From positions 3,540,501 through 3,604,500 of the forward strand of contig NZ_AP024154.1 of NCBI RefSeq assembly GCF_015533855.1: a DNA stretch of 64,000 bases, in the 5' to 3' direction. A model generated the notes under the pieces. That model was not told the origin of the DNA, did not search any database, and saw only the letters and a list, made by a program, of their open reading frames with translations. Positions within the stretch are counted from its first letter, which is position 1, and each line of letters begins with the position of its first letter. Source of the stretch: Echinicola sp. 20G. Its GTDB lineage: Bacteria > Bacteroidota > Bacteroidia > Cytophagales > Cyclobacteriaceae. This document shows, one piece after another, positions 26,347-34,970 of this stretch. The position numbers and the translations under genes were made by a program.

Positions 26347-27762
26347 TTAAACTTTTTCTTTATCCGCTAGTACGTTCATTTCTCTGACTACTGCTTCTTC
26401 AAGTCCATCCACTGTAGTAAGGTCCATATCCCAAAGTGCTTTATAACTTAAGGCTCCGTGGGCTACTTCCTCTAAATCATCATTTTTCCATATGCTTTTG
26501 AAATAGTTCTCGATGTCTTCGCTGTCATTTACTGGAGTAGGTTTTCCATCAAAGTTTCCTTTGTAAAACAGCAATAAGGCAGCTAGGGAGTGAACCAGGT
26601 TTTGTGGCAGTTCTCCTTTTCGTTCTACGAATTCCAGAAGTGAAGGCAGTACTCTGACTTTAAATTTGGAGATAGAATTCAAAGCTATTGAGCTCAATAG
26701 ATGTTTAACGAAAGGGTTTTTGAACCGATCCATCACATCGTTAGCAAATTGTTCCAACTCATCCTGAGGAAGGTCTAAGGTAGGAATGATTTCTTTTTGA
26801 ATGGTTTCATCCAGAAACTTACCAACGATAGGATCTTCAACAGACTCTCTTACTGTTCTTAGCCCGTTCAAATAAGCGACAGGAACAAGGGAAGTATGTG
26901 CTCCATTAAGAATCCTTACTTTTCTGGTTCTATAAGGGGATTGGTCTTGGACGAATTTCACATCAAGTCCAGCTTCCTCAGCAGGAAATTCATCCTTGAC
27001 ACTGTCAGGCCCCTCTATTACCCAAAGGTGGAAGGGCTCCGCTTTTACAACCAAATTGTCTTCAAACCCAATTGCTTCCTGAATTTCTTTGATGGTTTCT
27101 TTTGGAAATCCTGGTACAATTCTGTCTACCAAAGTATTGGAAAAAGTATTGGCTTTTTGAATCCAACTGACAAACCCTTTGGGTAACTGCCAAAGTGAAG
27201 CATACTGGACAATTATTTCTTTTAACTTATCACCATTTTTATCAATCAATTCACATGGTATAATGTGCAAACCCTTGCTTTCATCACCATTGAAGGTGGA
27301 GAACCTTCTATAAAGTAGGGCTGTTAATTTACCAGGAAATGAATCTGATATTTTATCCTTTTGATCATCAGATGGATTGTACGAAATACCAGCTTCAGTG
27401 GTGTTGGAGATAATAAATCGTAAATATGGGTTGTCCGCTAACTTTAAATAGGACTCATAATCTTCATAAGGGTTGATGACACCTCTAACACAGGTTATCA
27501 TTCTGGTTTCTTCCTTTGCCACCCCTTTTTGGATGCCACTGAGCTGAACATGATAGAGCCCATCTTGCTGGTTGATCAAATCTCCCATACCATTTGCAAT
27601 AGGCTGAATAACCTGGACGTCGCCATTGAATTCAGTCTTCTCATTCATGATATCGATGATCCAATCTACAAAGCCCCTTAAAAAATTACCTTCCCCAAAT
27701 TGAAGGACTTTAATGGGCCTTTCAGGGGACTTGACGATATTTTGTCTGTTAAGTGTTTTCAT
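26347..27762 (-). CDS. uxaB: Tagaturonate reductase (altronate oxidoreductase)
   Basis: The 471 residues belong to the mannitol dehydrogenase superfamily in its UxaB branch: LQFGEGNFLRGFVDWIIDIMNE (Rossmann start), FIISNTTEAGISY, LIDKNGDKL, and RKVRILNGAHTSLVPVAYLNG with the catalytic Lys region. UxaB reduces D-tagaturonate to D-altronate with NADH in galacturonate catabolism. It is 15 bp downstream of uxaC and the last gene of the lacI-uxaC-uxaB unit. The next enzyme, UxaA, is not in the window. Confidence 0.94.
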   Translation of the reverse strand: MKTLNRQNIVKSPERPIKVLQFGEGNFLRGFVDWIIDIMNEKTEFNGDVQVIQPIANGMGDLINQQDGLYHVQLSGIQKGVAKEETRMITCVRGVINPYEDYESYLKLADNPYLRFIISNTTEAGISYNPSDDQKDKISDSFPGKLTALLYRRFSTFNGDESKGLHIIPCELIDKNGDKLKEIIVQYASLWQLPKGFVSWIQKANTFSNTLVDRIVPGFPKETIKEIQEAIGFEDNLVVKAEPFHLWVIEGPDSVKDEFPAEEAGLDVKFVQDQSPYRTRKVRILNGAHTSLVPVAYLNGLRTVRESVEDPIVGKFLDETIQKEIIPTLDLPQDELEQFANDVMDRFKNPFVKHLLSSIALNSISKFKVRVLPSLLEFVERKGELPQNLVHSLAALLLFYKGNFDGKPTPVNDSEDIENYFKSIWKNDDLEEVAHGALSYKALWDMDLTTVDGLEEAVVREMNVLADKEKV

Positions 27763-27777
27763 GGTTTATGTGAGTTT

Positions 27778-29223
27778 CTATTGTTCAAATTGAAAGTAAT
27801 TTTTGGCATTATAGTAACAAATATCACTGACTATTTTTCCTAACCACTTTTCGTCTGCTGGAAGTTCTCCATTAGTCACATCATTTCCAAGGAGGTTACA
27901 CAATGTACGGCGGAAATACTCATGACGCGGGAAGGAAAGAAAACTTCTTGAGTCAGTCAACATCCCTACAAAACAGCTTAATAGCCCCATATTGGATAAG
28001 GCATTCATTTGTTTTTCCATACCATCTTTTTGATCTAGGAACCACCATCCAGATCCAAACTGAACCTTTCCTTTGATAGAGCCATCATTGAAATTCCCAA
28101 TCATGGTGGCCATGACTTCATTGTCGGCAGGATTTAAGTTGTAGAGTATGGTCTTCGCCAATTGATCAGTACCATCCAATAGGTTTAAGAAACCGGCAAT
28201 GGCTTCTGCTTGGGAGAAATCTCCAATGCTGTCAAATCCCGTATCAGGACCTAATATGCGTAACATTCTTTCATTAGTGTTCCTTAAGGCACCTAAGTGA
28301 AATTGCTGAGTCCATCCTTTGGCATGATACATCCGGCTTAAATGAAGAAGTGTCTCAAATTTGAAATAATCAATTTCATCTTGCCCTAAGGCTTCTTGAG
28401 ACTGCAGCTTTTTGAAAAGCTTCTGGATATCATATTTGCCTAAGTTATAGTAATACAATTTCTCCAATCCGTGGTCGGAAAGTCGGCCTCCGTGGCGGTG
28501 GAAAAAGTCAATTCTGTTTTCCAAAGCAAGCAATAGGTCATCATAGCTCTGTATTTCTATACCACTGACATCCTGTAGTTTTTGTAAGTACTCAAGGTAA
28601 TCTTCAGGATTTTCGACAGCATAAGATTTGTCAGGTCGAAATGCAGGAAAGAGGTGTGTATTTACACCTTCTTTCTTTGCTTTTACATGAAATTCAAGAC
28701 TATCAATAGGGTCATCTGTAGAACAAACTGTTTCTACATTCATTCTCTCCAAGAGCCCTTGTACGCTGTAGTGAGGAGTTTGAAGTAGGGTAGAGGCTTT
28801 TTCGTAAATGCTGTCGGCAGTATCTGAAGTTAAGAGTGTATCAATATCAAAGTACCTTTTAAGTTCAAGATGGGTCCAATGATAAAGAGGGTTCCTGAGC
28901 GTGTATGGAACAGTTTTAGCCCATTTTAGAAATTTTTCTTTATCGGTAGAGTCTTTACCTGTAATATATTTTTCATCAACCCCAAGAGTTCTCATGGCCC
29001 TCCATTTATAATGGTCACCAGCTAGCCAAATCTCTGATAAATTGTTAAACTGTCTATTTTCAGCGATGTCCTTTGGGGATAAGTGACAATGATAATCGAT
29101 GATGGGTAAGTTTTTTGCATAGTCATGGTAAAGGATCTGCGCAAATTCGCTTTGTAGCAAAAAATCCTCATCAAGGAAAGCCTTATTCTGTTTGTGCAAT
29201 CGATTGCTCACTTGGTCCAACAT
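27778..29223 (-). CDS. uxaC: Uronate isomerase
   Basis: The 481 residues match UxaC (amidohydrolase superfamily): PIIDYHCHLSPKDIAENRQF holds the metal-binding HxH, with SEIWLAGDHYKWRAMRTLGV, VETVCSTDDPIDSLEFH, FRPDKS, QFHLGALRNTN and LTDSRSFLSFPRHEYFRRTLCNLLG. It interconverts D-galacturonate and D-tagaturonate (or glucuronate and fructuronate). It starts 33 bp after lacI. Codons 6-9 contain a perfect copy of the putative LacI operator (29195-29210), an odd place for a control site. Confidence 0.95.
   Translation of the reverse strand: MLDQVSNRLHKQNKAFLDEDFLLQSEFAQILYHDYAKNLPIIDYHCHLSPKDIAENRQFNNLSEIWLAGDHYKWRAMRTLGVDEKYITGKDSTDKEKFLKWAKTVPYTLRNPLYHWTHLELKRYFDIDTLLTSDTADSIYEKASTLLQTPHYSVQGLLERMNVETVCSTDDPIDSLEFHVKAKKEGVNTHLFPAFRPDKSYAVENPEDYLEYLQKLQDVSGIEIQSYDDLLLALENRIDFFHRHGGRLSDHGLEKLYYYNLGKYDIQKLFKKLQSQEALGQDEIDYFKFETLLHLSRMYHAKGWTQQFHLGALRNTNERMLRILGPDTGFDSIGDFSQAEAIAGFLNLLDGTDQLAKTILYNLNPADNEVMATMIGNFNDGSIKGKVQFGSGWWFLDQKDGMEKQMNALSNMGLLSCFVGMLTDSRSFLSFPRHEYFRRTLCNLLGNDVTNGELPADEKWLGKIVSDICYYNAKNYFQFEQ
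29195..29210. promoter_or_regulatory. LacI-type operator copy inside the uxaC start
   Basis: TGCAATCGATTGCTCA contains the perfect 12-bp palindrome GCAATCGATTGC with central CG. It is identical over 16 bp to the site at 30631-30646 and lies about 15-28 bases into uxaC. Confidence 0.6.
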
Positions 29224-29256
29224 TTTTTCTTCTTTTATTTAATGTAAATAATTTTC

Positions 29257-30297
29257 TTAAATAGGCTGTGTTATTTTTCGGGTAGAAGAGCCTCTGATGA
29301 TCAGTTCGGGTTTGAGTACCGTTTTTTGGGGGATAAATTTTTTGGGATCTGCTTTAAGCAGTTCAAAGAACAACTCGGCAGCGACATTGCCCATTGGGAT
29401 ACTGACTTGATCAACCGATGTTAATGATGGAGTGGTAAAGGAAGTAAAGGGCTCATTACCAAATCCAGCAATACCGACTTCTTCCGGAACGCTTATTCCT
29501 TTATCTTTCAGGACTTGAAGAGCTCCCATGGCGGCATAGTCACTGGAAGAAAAGATGGCATCAAAATCTATTCCATCATCAAGCATTTTCAGCGTACTTT
29601 GCTGTCCATCTTCCAGCTGCATATTACTTTCAATAATTAAGTCCTGATTGAATTGGATACCATTATCCTTTAGCGCATCAGTATACCCTCTGAGTCTTTC
29701 ACTGTAAATATTGATTTTTCGAGGGTTTGTAAAGTGTGCTATTTTGGTATAACCATTTTCTATCAAGTGTTCGACAGATTTGTAAGCACCTATGTAATCA
29801 TCAATCACGACTTGGTTGACTTCTACCTCCTCAGTAATCCTATCAAATAAAACAAGGGGAATACCTTTCTCTATAACTCTTTCCAAATGCTCAAAATCAT
29901 CTGTATTCTTTCCTATTGACATGATGATTCCATCTACACGAGCACTTAATAATGCATCAACAGTTTGTGTTTCTTTCTCAAAATTCTCGTATGATTGAGA
30001 AATAATTACTTTATAATTGAGTTGGTTGGCTATTTCTTCTATACCTCTGACTACGGATGAAAAGAAATTTCTGTTGGCTGTTGGGACAACGATTCCAATC
30101 AATTTACTTTTCCCATTCCTTAGGGCGGCCGCAATATTATTAGGTTGGTAATTTACCTCTTTAGCAGCCTTTTGAACTAGTTTTTTGGTAGCATCACTTA
30201 TTCTTGGGTGGTTGTTTAAAGCTCTGGAGACAGTGCTCGCAGTTATTCCAAGCTTTGAAGCTATGTCATGGATGGTCGCTTTTTTTCTTTTGTTCAT
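29257..30297 (-). CDS. LacI-family transcriptional regulator of the pectin locus
   Basis: The 346 residues start with a LacI helix-turn-helix (about 7-27; ATIHDIASKLGITASTVSRALN), a hinge helix with YQPNNIAAALRNGKS, and a periplasmic-binding-protein-like effector domain (about 62-340; LIGIVVPTANRNFFSSVVRGIEE, FSSSDYAAMGALQVLKDKG). It heads the minus-strand unit with uxaC and uxaB and is divergent from the GH105 gene, so its effector is probably a uronate or pathway intermediate. A TACATTTG -7 box lies at 30323-30330. Repeated palindromes with a central CG around this locus fit LacI-family operators. Confidence 0.93.
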   Translation of the reverse strand: MNKRKKATIHDIASKLGITASTVSRALNNHPRISDATKKLVQKAAKEVNYQPNNIAAALRNGKSKLIGIVVPTANRNFFSSVVRGIEEIANQLNYKVIISQSYENFEKETQTVDALLSARVDGIIMSIGKNTDDFEHLERVIEKGIPLVLFDRITEEVEVNQVVIDDYIGAYKSVEHLIENGYTKIAHFTNPRKINIYSERLRGYTDALKDNGIQFNQDLIIESNMQLEDGQQSTLKMLDDGIDFDAIFSSSDYAAMGALQVLKDKGISVPEEVGIAGFGNEPFTSFTTPSLTSVDQVSIPMGNVAAELFFELLKADPKKFIPQKTVLKPELIIRGSSTRKITQPI

Positions 30298-30322
30298 CGC
30301 TTTAGTCAGGTTGCCAAAAACA

Positions 30323-30330
30323 CAAATGTA
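30323..30330 (-). promoter_or_regulatory. Candidate -7 promoter box of lacI-uxaC-uxaB
   Basis: The minus strand reads TACATTTG, an exact TAnnTTTG match, 26 bp before the lacI ATG. Confidence 0.5.
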
Positions 30331-30442
30331 CTATTAAACTTCATAAGTTACAGATTTACTCAATCACGTGACTGAGATGTTGTTTTTGGCTTTAGGTTAT
30401 TATGGGTAGTGTAATTATGTTACACTGATACTAATTTAATGA

Positions 30443-30458
30443 TGTAATCGTTTGCGCA
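30443..30458. promoter_or_regulatory. Degenerate LacI-type operator
   Basis: TGTAATCGTTTGCGCA matches the consensus TGCAATCGATTGCGCA at all but two positions, in the lacI/GH105 divergent region. Confidence 0.45.
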
Positions 30459-30630
30459 ATATAGCGTATTTACTGTTCCTATGTCAAGAAAAACATCCAA
30501 TATTTTTTTATGGCTATTTATTTAATTTAAAGGATAAACATCTTAATGGAGTTAAAATCCGAATTATTAATGATTATTTTATTGATTTGGTAAGATAAAA
30601 TTTTAAAGTGTCAAAAAAAATAATTATATA

Positions 30631-30646
30631 TGCAATCGATTGCTCA
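30631..30646. promoter_or_regulatory. LacI-type operator
   Basis: TGCAATCGATTGCTCA includes the perfect palindrome GCAATCGATTGC. It is identical to the copy inside uxaC and close to the copies before susC. Confidence 0.65.
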
Positions 30647-30757
30647 TTGTGATCGATGTAATTGAATATTTATCCTTCCGTTTTGTAAGTTATATTCATG
30701 ATCAGAAGGATTTTCAAAATATTGTATGTAATTAGTTTAGGGTTAATGATGTGAAAT

Positions 30758-30779
30758 GTCTCCTTCGGTTGAGGGAGAC
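30758..30779 (+). other. Small hairpin in probable GH105 leader
   Basis: GTCTCC (30758-30763) pairs with GGAGAC (30774-30779) over a 10-base loop, followed by a modest T-rich stretch. It may be a leader hairpin or weak attenuator. Confidence 0.3.
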
Positions 30780-31053
30780 CTTTCAGTTTAATTCATTTTA
30801 AGGCCTAAACTTGTTTATATAAATGATTAACAAAATAAAACCCCAAATAACATGTTTACATTCAGCAAATTAATAAGGAGCTTGGAGGAAGTTTTCAGAC
30901 AAATTCATTTAAGTTTAATTTTTTCAAAAGTTGTTTTAGCTCCAAAACCAATTCAAACAGAACAAGGTTTACCGCCATGGGAATAACTTATTTGCCAGCA
31001 TAAAAATCACCTCTTTGGTTAGCAAACTGAATAACAATAATAACCCTTTACCT

Positions 31054-32298
31054 ATGTATTTAATTCAAATCGCTGATGTTTCGAAAAAAATATTCCCTGC
31101 ATTATTGTTGATAGTGGCATTAATTTCTTGTCAGTCAAAATCTACCAATGAAAGTAGTGATGAAACTGAAAACACAGAGCAAAATGCTTTTACGAAAGAG
31201 TACTCAACTTGGATGGCCGATTCAGAAATCAAACGAAACCCGGAAGGTTGGACATTGGATTTCAATGAAAAGCCAAAATGGGAATATACCCATGGCCTGA
31301 TCATGACTGCGATGGAGCAGGTCTATGACAAAACCGGAGAAGAACGGTATTTGGATTATATATTGCACTTTGCGGATTTTATGATCAATGACCAAGGAGA
31401 AATAAAGACTTATAAGAAGTCTGATTTTAATATAGACAGAGTAAATGGTGGTAAGTTTTTGATCGGTCTTTACGAAGAAACAGGGAAAGAGAAATATAAA
31501 TTGGCCGTTGAAGAATTGCGAGATCAGATGAGAAATCACCCGAGAACTTCAGAGGGTGGGTTTTGGCATAAAAAAGTCTATCCTCATCAAATGTGGTTGG
31601 ATGGATTGTATATGGGGTCGCCATTTTTGGCGAGGTATGCTGCTGAATTTGATGAATCAGCGCTTTTTGATGATGTTACCAATCAAATTTATCTAATGGA
31701 TAAATATGGTTACAGCGAAGAGACAGGCCTTTACCACCATGCTTGGGATGAGAGTAAAGAGCAAAAATGGGCAGATCCAGCTACAGGTCTATCCAAAAAC
31801 TATTGGGGTAGAAGTATAGGCTGGTTTAGTATGGCGGTGGTAGATGTTTTAGATTATTTACCTGAAAGTCATCCGAAAAGAGGTATGGTAATTGAGGTGG
31901 CTAAAAGATTAGCTGCTGGAATTGTAAAGTACCAAGATCAAACTGGTGTTTGGTATCAGGTAGTAGACCAGGGTGAACGTGAAGGAAACTATCTAGAATC
32001 CTCTTGCTCAAGTATGTTTACCTATTTTCTGCTTAAAGCAACCTCCAAAGGCTATATTGATAGAAAATATGAGGAGGCTGGATTGAAAGCATATCATGGT
32101 ATGATTAAAGAGTTTATTCGAGAAGATCAAGATGGAGGGATAAGCATCACCAACGTATGTGGAGTGGCTGGATTAGGAGGAAATCCATACCGGGACGGTT
32201 CATATGAATATTACATTAATGAACCGATTAGAGTCAATGATCCAAAAGGAGTTGGCCCATTTATTCTAGCTTCTTTGCAGTATGAACTGATCAAATAA
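31054..32298 (+). CDS. GH105 unsaturated rhamnogalacturonyl/glucuronyl hydrolase lipoprotein
   Basis: I use the ATG at 31054 (414 residues), which opens a lipoprotein signal ending ALISC; an upstream in-frame TTG would bury it. The alpha/alpha barrel shows GH105 (YteR/YesR-like) motifs: MWLDGLYMGSPFLARYA with the catalytic Asp region, HAWDES, WADPATGLSKNYWGRSIGWFSMA, and SSCSSMFTYFLLKA. GH105 removes the unsaturated uronic acid left by pectate or rhamnogalacturonan lyases, matching the PL1 enzymes downstream. It is the first gene of the plus-strand pectin run. Confidence 0.9.
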   Translation: MYLIQIADVSKKIFPALLLIVALISCQSKSTNESSDETENTEQNAFTKEYSTWMADSEIKRNPEGWTLDFNEKPKWEYTHGLIMTAMEQVYDKTGEERYLDYILHFADFMINDQGEIKTYKKSDFNIDRVNGGKFLIGLYEETGKEKYKLAVEELRDQMRNHPRTSEGGFWHKKVYPHQMWLDGLYMGSPFLARYAAEFDESALFDDVTNQIYLMDKYGYSEETGLYHHAWDESKEQKWADPATGLSKNYWGRSIGWFSMAVVDVLDYLPESHPKRGMVIEVAKRLAAGIVKYQDQTGVWYQVVDQGEREGNYLESSCSSMFTYFLLKATSKGYIDRKYEEAGLKAYHGMIKEFIREDQDGGISITNVCGVAGLGGNPYRDGSYEYYINEPIRVNDPKGVGPFILASLQYELIK

Positions 32299-32306
32299 CC
32301 CAACTA

Positions 32307-33284
32307 ATGAAGATTTTATTTAAAGTATGTTTACTGATAGGTGTGTTTTGCACCCATTTAGTAAATGCTCAGGATTTTGACATTACGGTAGCCAAAGATG
32401 GCTCTGGAGATTTCAAAAACATTCAAGAAGCTTTCAACAGCATTCCCGATTTTAGAAAGAATATCACTCGGATTTACCTGAAGCCAGGAACCTACAAGGA
32501 GAAGTTGACCTTGGCCGCCACCAAAACCAAAGTCCACCTAATTGCTGATAATGCAGCAGAGACAATTGTTACATATGATGATTTTGCCTCCAAGAAAAAC
32601 AGCTATGGCGAAGAATTGGGAACAACAGGTTCTTCCAGTTTTTTTGTTTTTGGGGATGAATTTTATGCCAAGAACATCACTTTTGAAAATTCTTCAGGTC
32701 CTGTGGGACAAGCTGTAGCGGTCAGGGTCGATGGTGATAAGGTGATTTTTGAGAATTGCCGGTTTTTAGGCTTCCAAGATACTTTGTATCCCCATGGAGA
32801 AGGTAGTAGGCAATATTACAAAAACTGCTATGTGGAAGGAACAACGGATTTTATCTTCGGCTGGTCCACAGCAGTTTTTGAGGATTGTGAGATTTATTCC
32901 AAAGAAGGTGGGCAATACATAACAGCTGCTTCCACAGATAAGAAAACATTGCACGGTTTTGTGTTTATCAATTGTAAACTGACTGGTGATGCGCCAGAAA
33001 ACAGTGTCTACCTTGGAAGGCCATGGAGGGAATATGCTCAGACTGTTTTTATAAAAAGTGAACTAGGAGCACATATTAAAGCAGAAGGATGGCACAATTG
33101 GGATAAACCGGAGGCTGAAGAAAACTGCTTTTATGCCGAGTACAGGTCTACAGGTCCAGGTGCCGCTCCAGAAGAAAGGGTACTGTGGTCATGGCAGCTT
33201 ACTCCTGATATCGGTGAAGCATACACCACACAAAACATTTTGAAAGGAGACGATGATTGGGATCCTACCAAAATACTAGAGTAA
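32307..33284 (+). CDS. Pectin methylesterase (CE8)
   Basis: The 325 residues have a Sec signal (about 1-22, NAQDF) and a right-handed beta-helix CE8 domain: VAKDGSGDFKNIQEAFNSIP, GQAVAVRVDGDKVIFENCRFLGFQDTLY, the second catalytic Asp in GTTDFIFGWSTAVFEDCEI, and the substrate Arg segment YLGRPWREYAQTVFI. CE8 hydrolyses methyl esters of homogalacturonan, giving methanol and pectate for PL1 and GH28. It starts 8 bp after the GH105 stop. A second CE8 is fused to an esterase at 38258. Confidence 0.93.
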   Translation: MKILFKVCLLIGVFCTHLVNAQDFDITVAKDGSGDFKNIQEAFNSIPDFRKNITRIYLKPGTYKEKLTLAATKTKVHLIADNAAETIVTYDDFASKKNSYGEELGTTGSSSFFVFGDEFYAKNITFENSSGPVGQAVAVRVDGDKVIFENCRFLGFQDTLYPHGEGSRQYYKNCYVEGTTDFIFGWSTAVFEDCEIYSKEGGQYITAASTDKKTLHGFVFINCKLTGDAPENSVYLGRPWREYAQTVFIKSELGAHIKAEGWHNWDKPEAEENCFYAEYRSTGPGAAPEERVLWSWQLTPDIGEAYTTQNILKGDDDWDPTKILE

Positions 33285-33327
33285 AACCAAGTTAATTTAG
33301 ATCAACAATAATCCTTACCCCAAAATA

Positions 33328-34962
33328 ATGAACTTAAATAAACTTATAGTAAATGTTATTTTATTAACTTTTTGTTTCTATTCGGTAGCAAATTCTCAAG
33401 ACTCCGAAATATCTGACGTTTGGGTTTCGGATCAAGGAGATGGAACTTTTATCAATCCTGTTTTGCATGCTGATTACTCGGATCCTGACCTTTGTAGGGT
33501 TGGCGCTGATTTTTATATGACAGCATCAAGCTTTAATGCTGTCCCGGGTTTACCCATATTACACTCAAATGATTTGGTCAACTGGACGTTGATTGGTTAT
33601 GCGTTGGATAGGTTGACCCCTTATGATCACTTTAGTACACCACAGCACGGCAATGGTGTATGGGCACCATCCATTAGGTATCATGAAGGCGAGTTTTATA
33701 TTTATTGGGGCGATCCTGATTTTGGGATTTATATGGTAAAAACCAAGGATCCAGCAGGGGATTGGGAAGAGCCAGTTTTGGTAGAGGCAGGAAAAGGGTT
33801 GATAGATCCTTGCCCTTTGTGGGATGAGGATGGCAAAGCTTATTTGTCCCATGCTTTTGCTGGAAGTAGGGCAGGCATAAAGAGTGTGTTGGTCGTTAAG
33901 CCTTTGAGTCCAGATGGGACCAAAACCATTGGTGTTGGTAAGTTGGTTTTTGATGGCCATGAAAACCATCCAACGGTGGAAGGAACAAAATTCTACAAGA
34001 GAAATGGATACTATTATATTTTTGCACCTGCAGGTGGAGTTTCTACTGGTTGGCAGCTGATCTTAAGGTCAAAAAATCCATATGGCCCTTATAAAGAGCA
34101 TATTTCTTTAGCTCAAGGAAATACAGCAATCAATGGACCTCATCAAGGAGGTTGGGTTGAATTGGAGAATGGGGAAAATTGGTTTTTGCACTTCCAAGAT
34201 AAAGAGGCTTATGGTAGAATTGTACACATGCAACCCATGTTTTGGGAGAATAATTGGCCTACTATGGGAGAGGACTCAGATGGAGATGGGACTGGCCAGC
34301 CGGTATTACAATACAAGAAACCAAATGTTGGGAAAACATATCCTTTAGCTACACCAATTGATACTGATGAATTTGATGGGAGTGACATTGGCCTCCAATG
34401 GCAATGGCATGCTAATCCCAAGGCAACATGGGCCTTCGTGAATCCTTCCCAAGGATATCTAAGATTATACACCGACCAAATTCCAGAAGGAACCAAGACC
34501 CTTTGGGATGTCCCTAATTTGTTACTTCAGAAGTTTCCTGCCGAAACCTTTACAACTACGACCAAGTTGACTTTTCACCCTAATGAAAAGCTGCAAAATG
34601 AAAAAACAGGATTGTTGGTGATGGGGATGAGCTATGCGTACCTCGCACTGGAAAGCCAAGAAGATGGCCTTTATCTAAAATATGTAGCGTGTGAGGATGC
34701 GGAACATGGTAAACCAGAAAAGGAAACAATGATCAAGAAACTTTCCGGGAATACACTACAGCTTAGGGTAGAGGTGAAAGAAGGTGCCATTTGTCAATTT
34801 AGCTATAGTGAAAACGGAAAGAAATTCACAGAAATCAATGACGAATTTACAGCTGTTCCGGGCAAATGGATTGGTGCGAAAGTAGGCCTGTTTGCAGTTA
34901 GAAATTCAAAAACCAATGACTCAGGTTATGCTGACGTAGATTGGTTTAGGTTTACAAAATAA
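33328..34962 (+). CDS. GH43-family glycosidase with C-terminal beta-sandwich
   Basis: The 544 residues have a Sec signal (about 1-23). The five-bladed GH43 propeller (about 35-335) shows base Asp in NPVLHADYSDPDLCRVGADFYM, an Asp in IDPCPLWDEDGKAYLSHAF and acid Glu in HPTVEGTKFYKRNGYYYIFAPAGG. A GH43-associated beta-sandwich follows (about 345-544; EFDGSDIGLQWQWHANP). Related enzymes act as beta-xylosidases or alpha-L-arabinofuranosidases; in this pectin locus arabinose side chains are a reasonable but unproven target. Confidence 0.9.
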   Translation: MNLNKLIVNVILLTFCFYSVANSQDSEISDVWVSDQGDGTFINPVLHADYSDPDLCRVGADFYMTASSFNAVPGLPILHSNDLVNWTLIGYALDRLTPYDHFSTPQHGNGVWAPSIRYHEGEFYIYWGDPDFGIYMVKTKDPAGDWEEPVLVEAGKGLIDPCPLWDEDGKAYLSHAFAGSRAGIKSVLVVKPLSPDGTKTIGVGKLVFDGHENHPTVEGTKFYKRNGYYYIFAPAGGVSTGWQLILRSKNPYGPYKEHISLAQGNTAINGPHQGGWVELENGENWFLHFQDKEAYGRIVHMQPMFWENNWPTMGEDSDGDGTGQPVLQYKKPNVGKTYPLATPIDTDEFDGSDIGLQWQWHANPKATWAFVNPSQGYLRLYTDQIPEGTKTLWDVPNLLLQKFPAETFTTTTKLTFHPNEKLQNEKTGLLVMGMSYAYLALESQEDGLYLKYVACEDAEHGKPEKETMIKKLSGNTLQLRVEVKEGAICQFSYSENGKKFTEINDEFTAVPGKWIGAKVGLFAVRNSKTNDSGYADVDWFRFTK

Positions 34963-34970
34963 AATACCCA

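Larger units (their letters stand above)
30298..31053. other. Divergent control region of the pectin locus
   Basis: About 756 bp of AT-rich DNA between the divergent lacI and GH105 genes. It contains the lacI -7 box, a degenerate operator (30443-30458), a perfect operator (30631-30646), a GATCGAT half-match 17 bp further on (about 30651-30657), and a hairpin GTCTCC/GGAGAC (30758-30779) in the probable GH105 leader. No ORF is supported. Confidence 0.6.
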
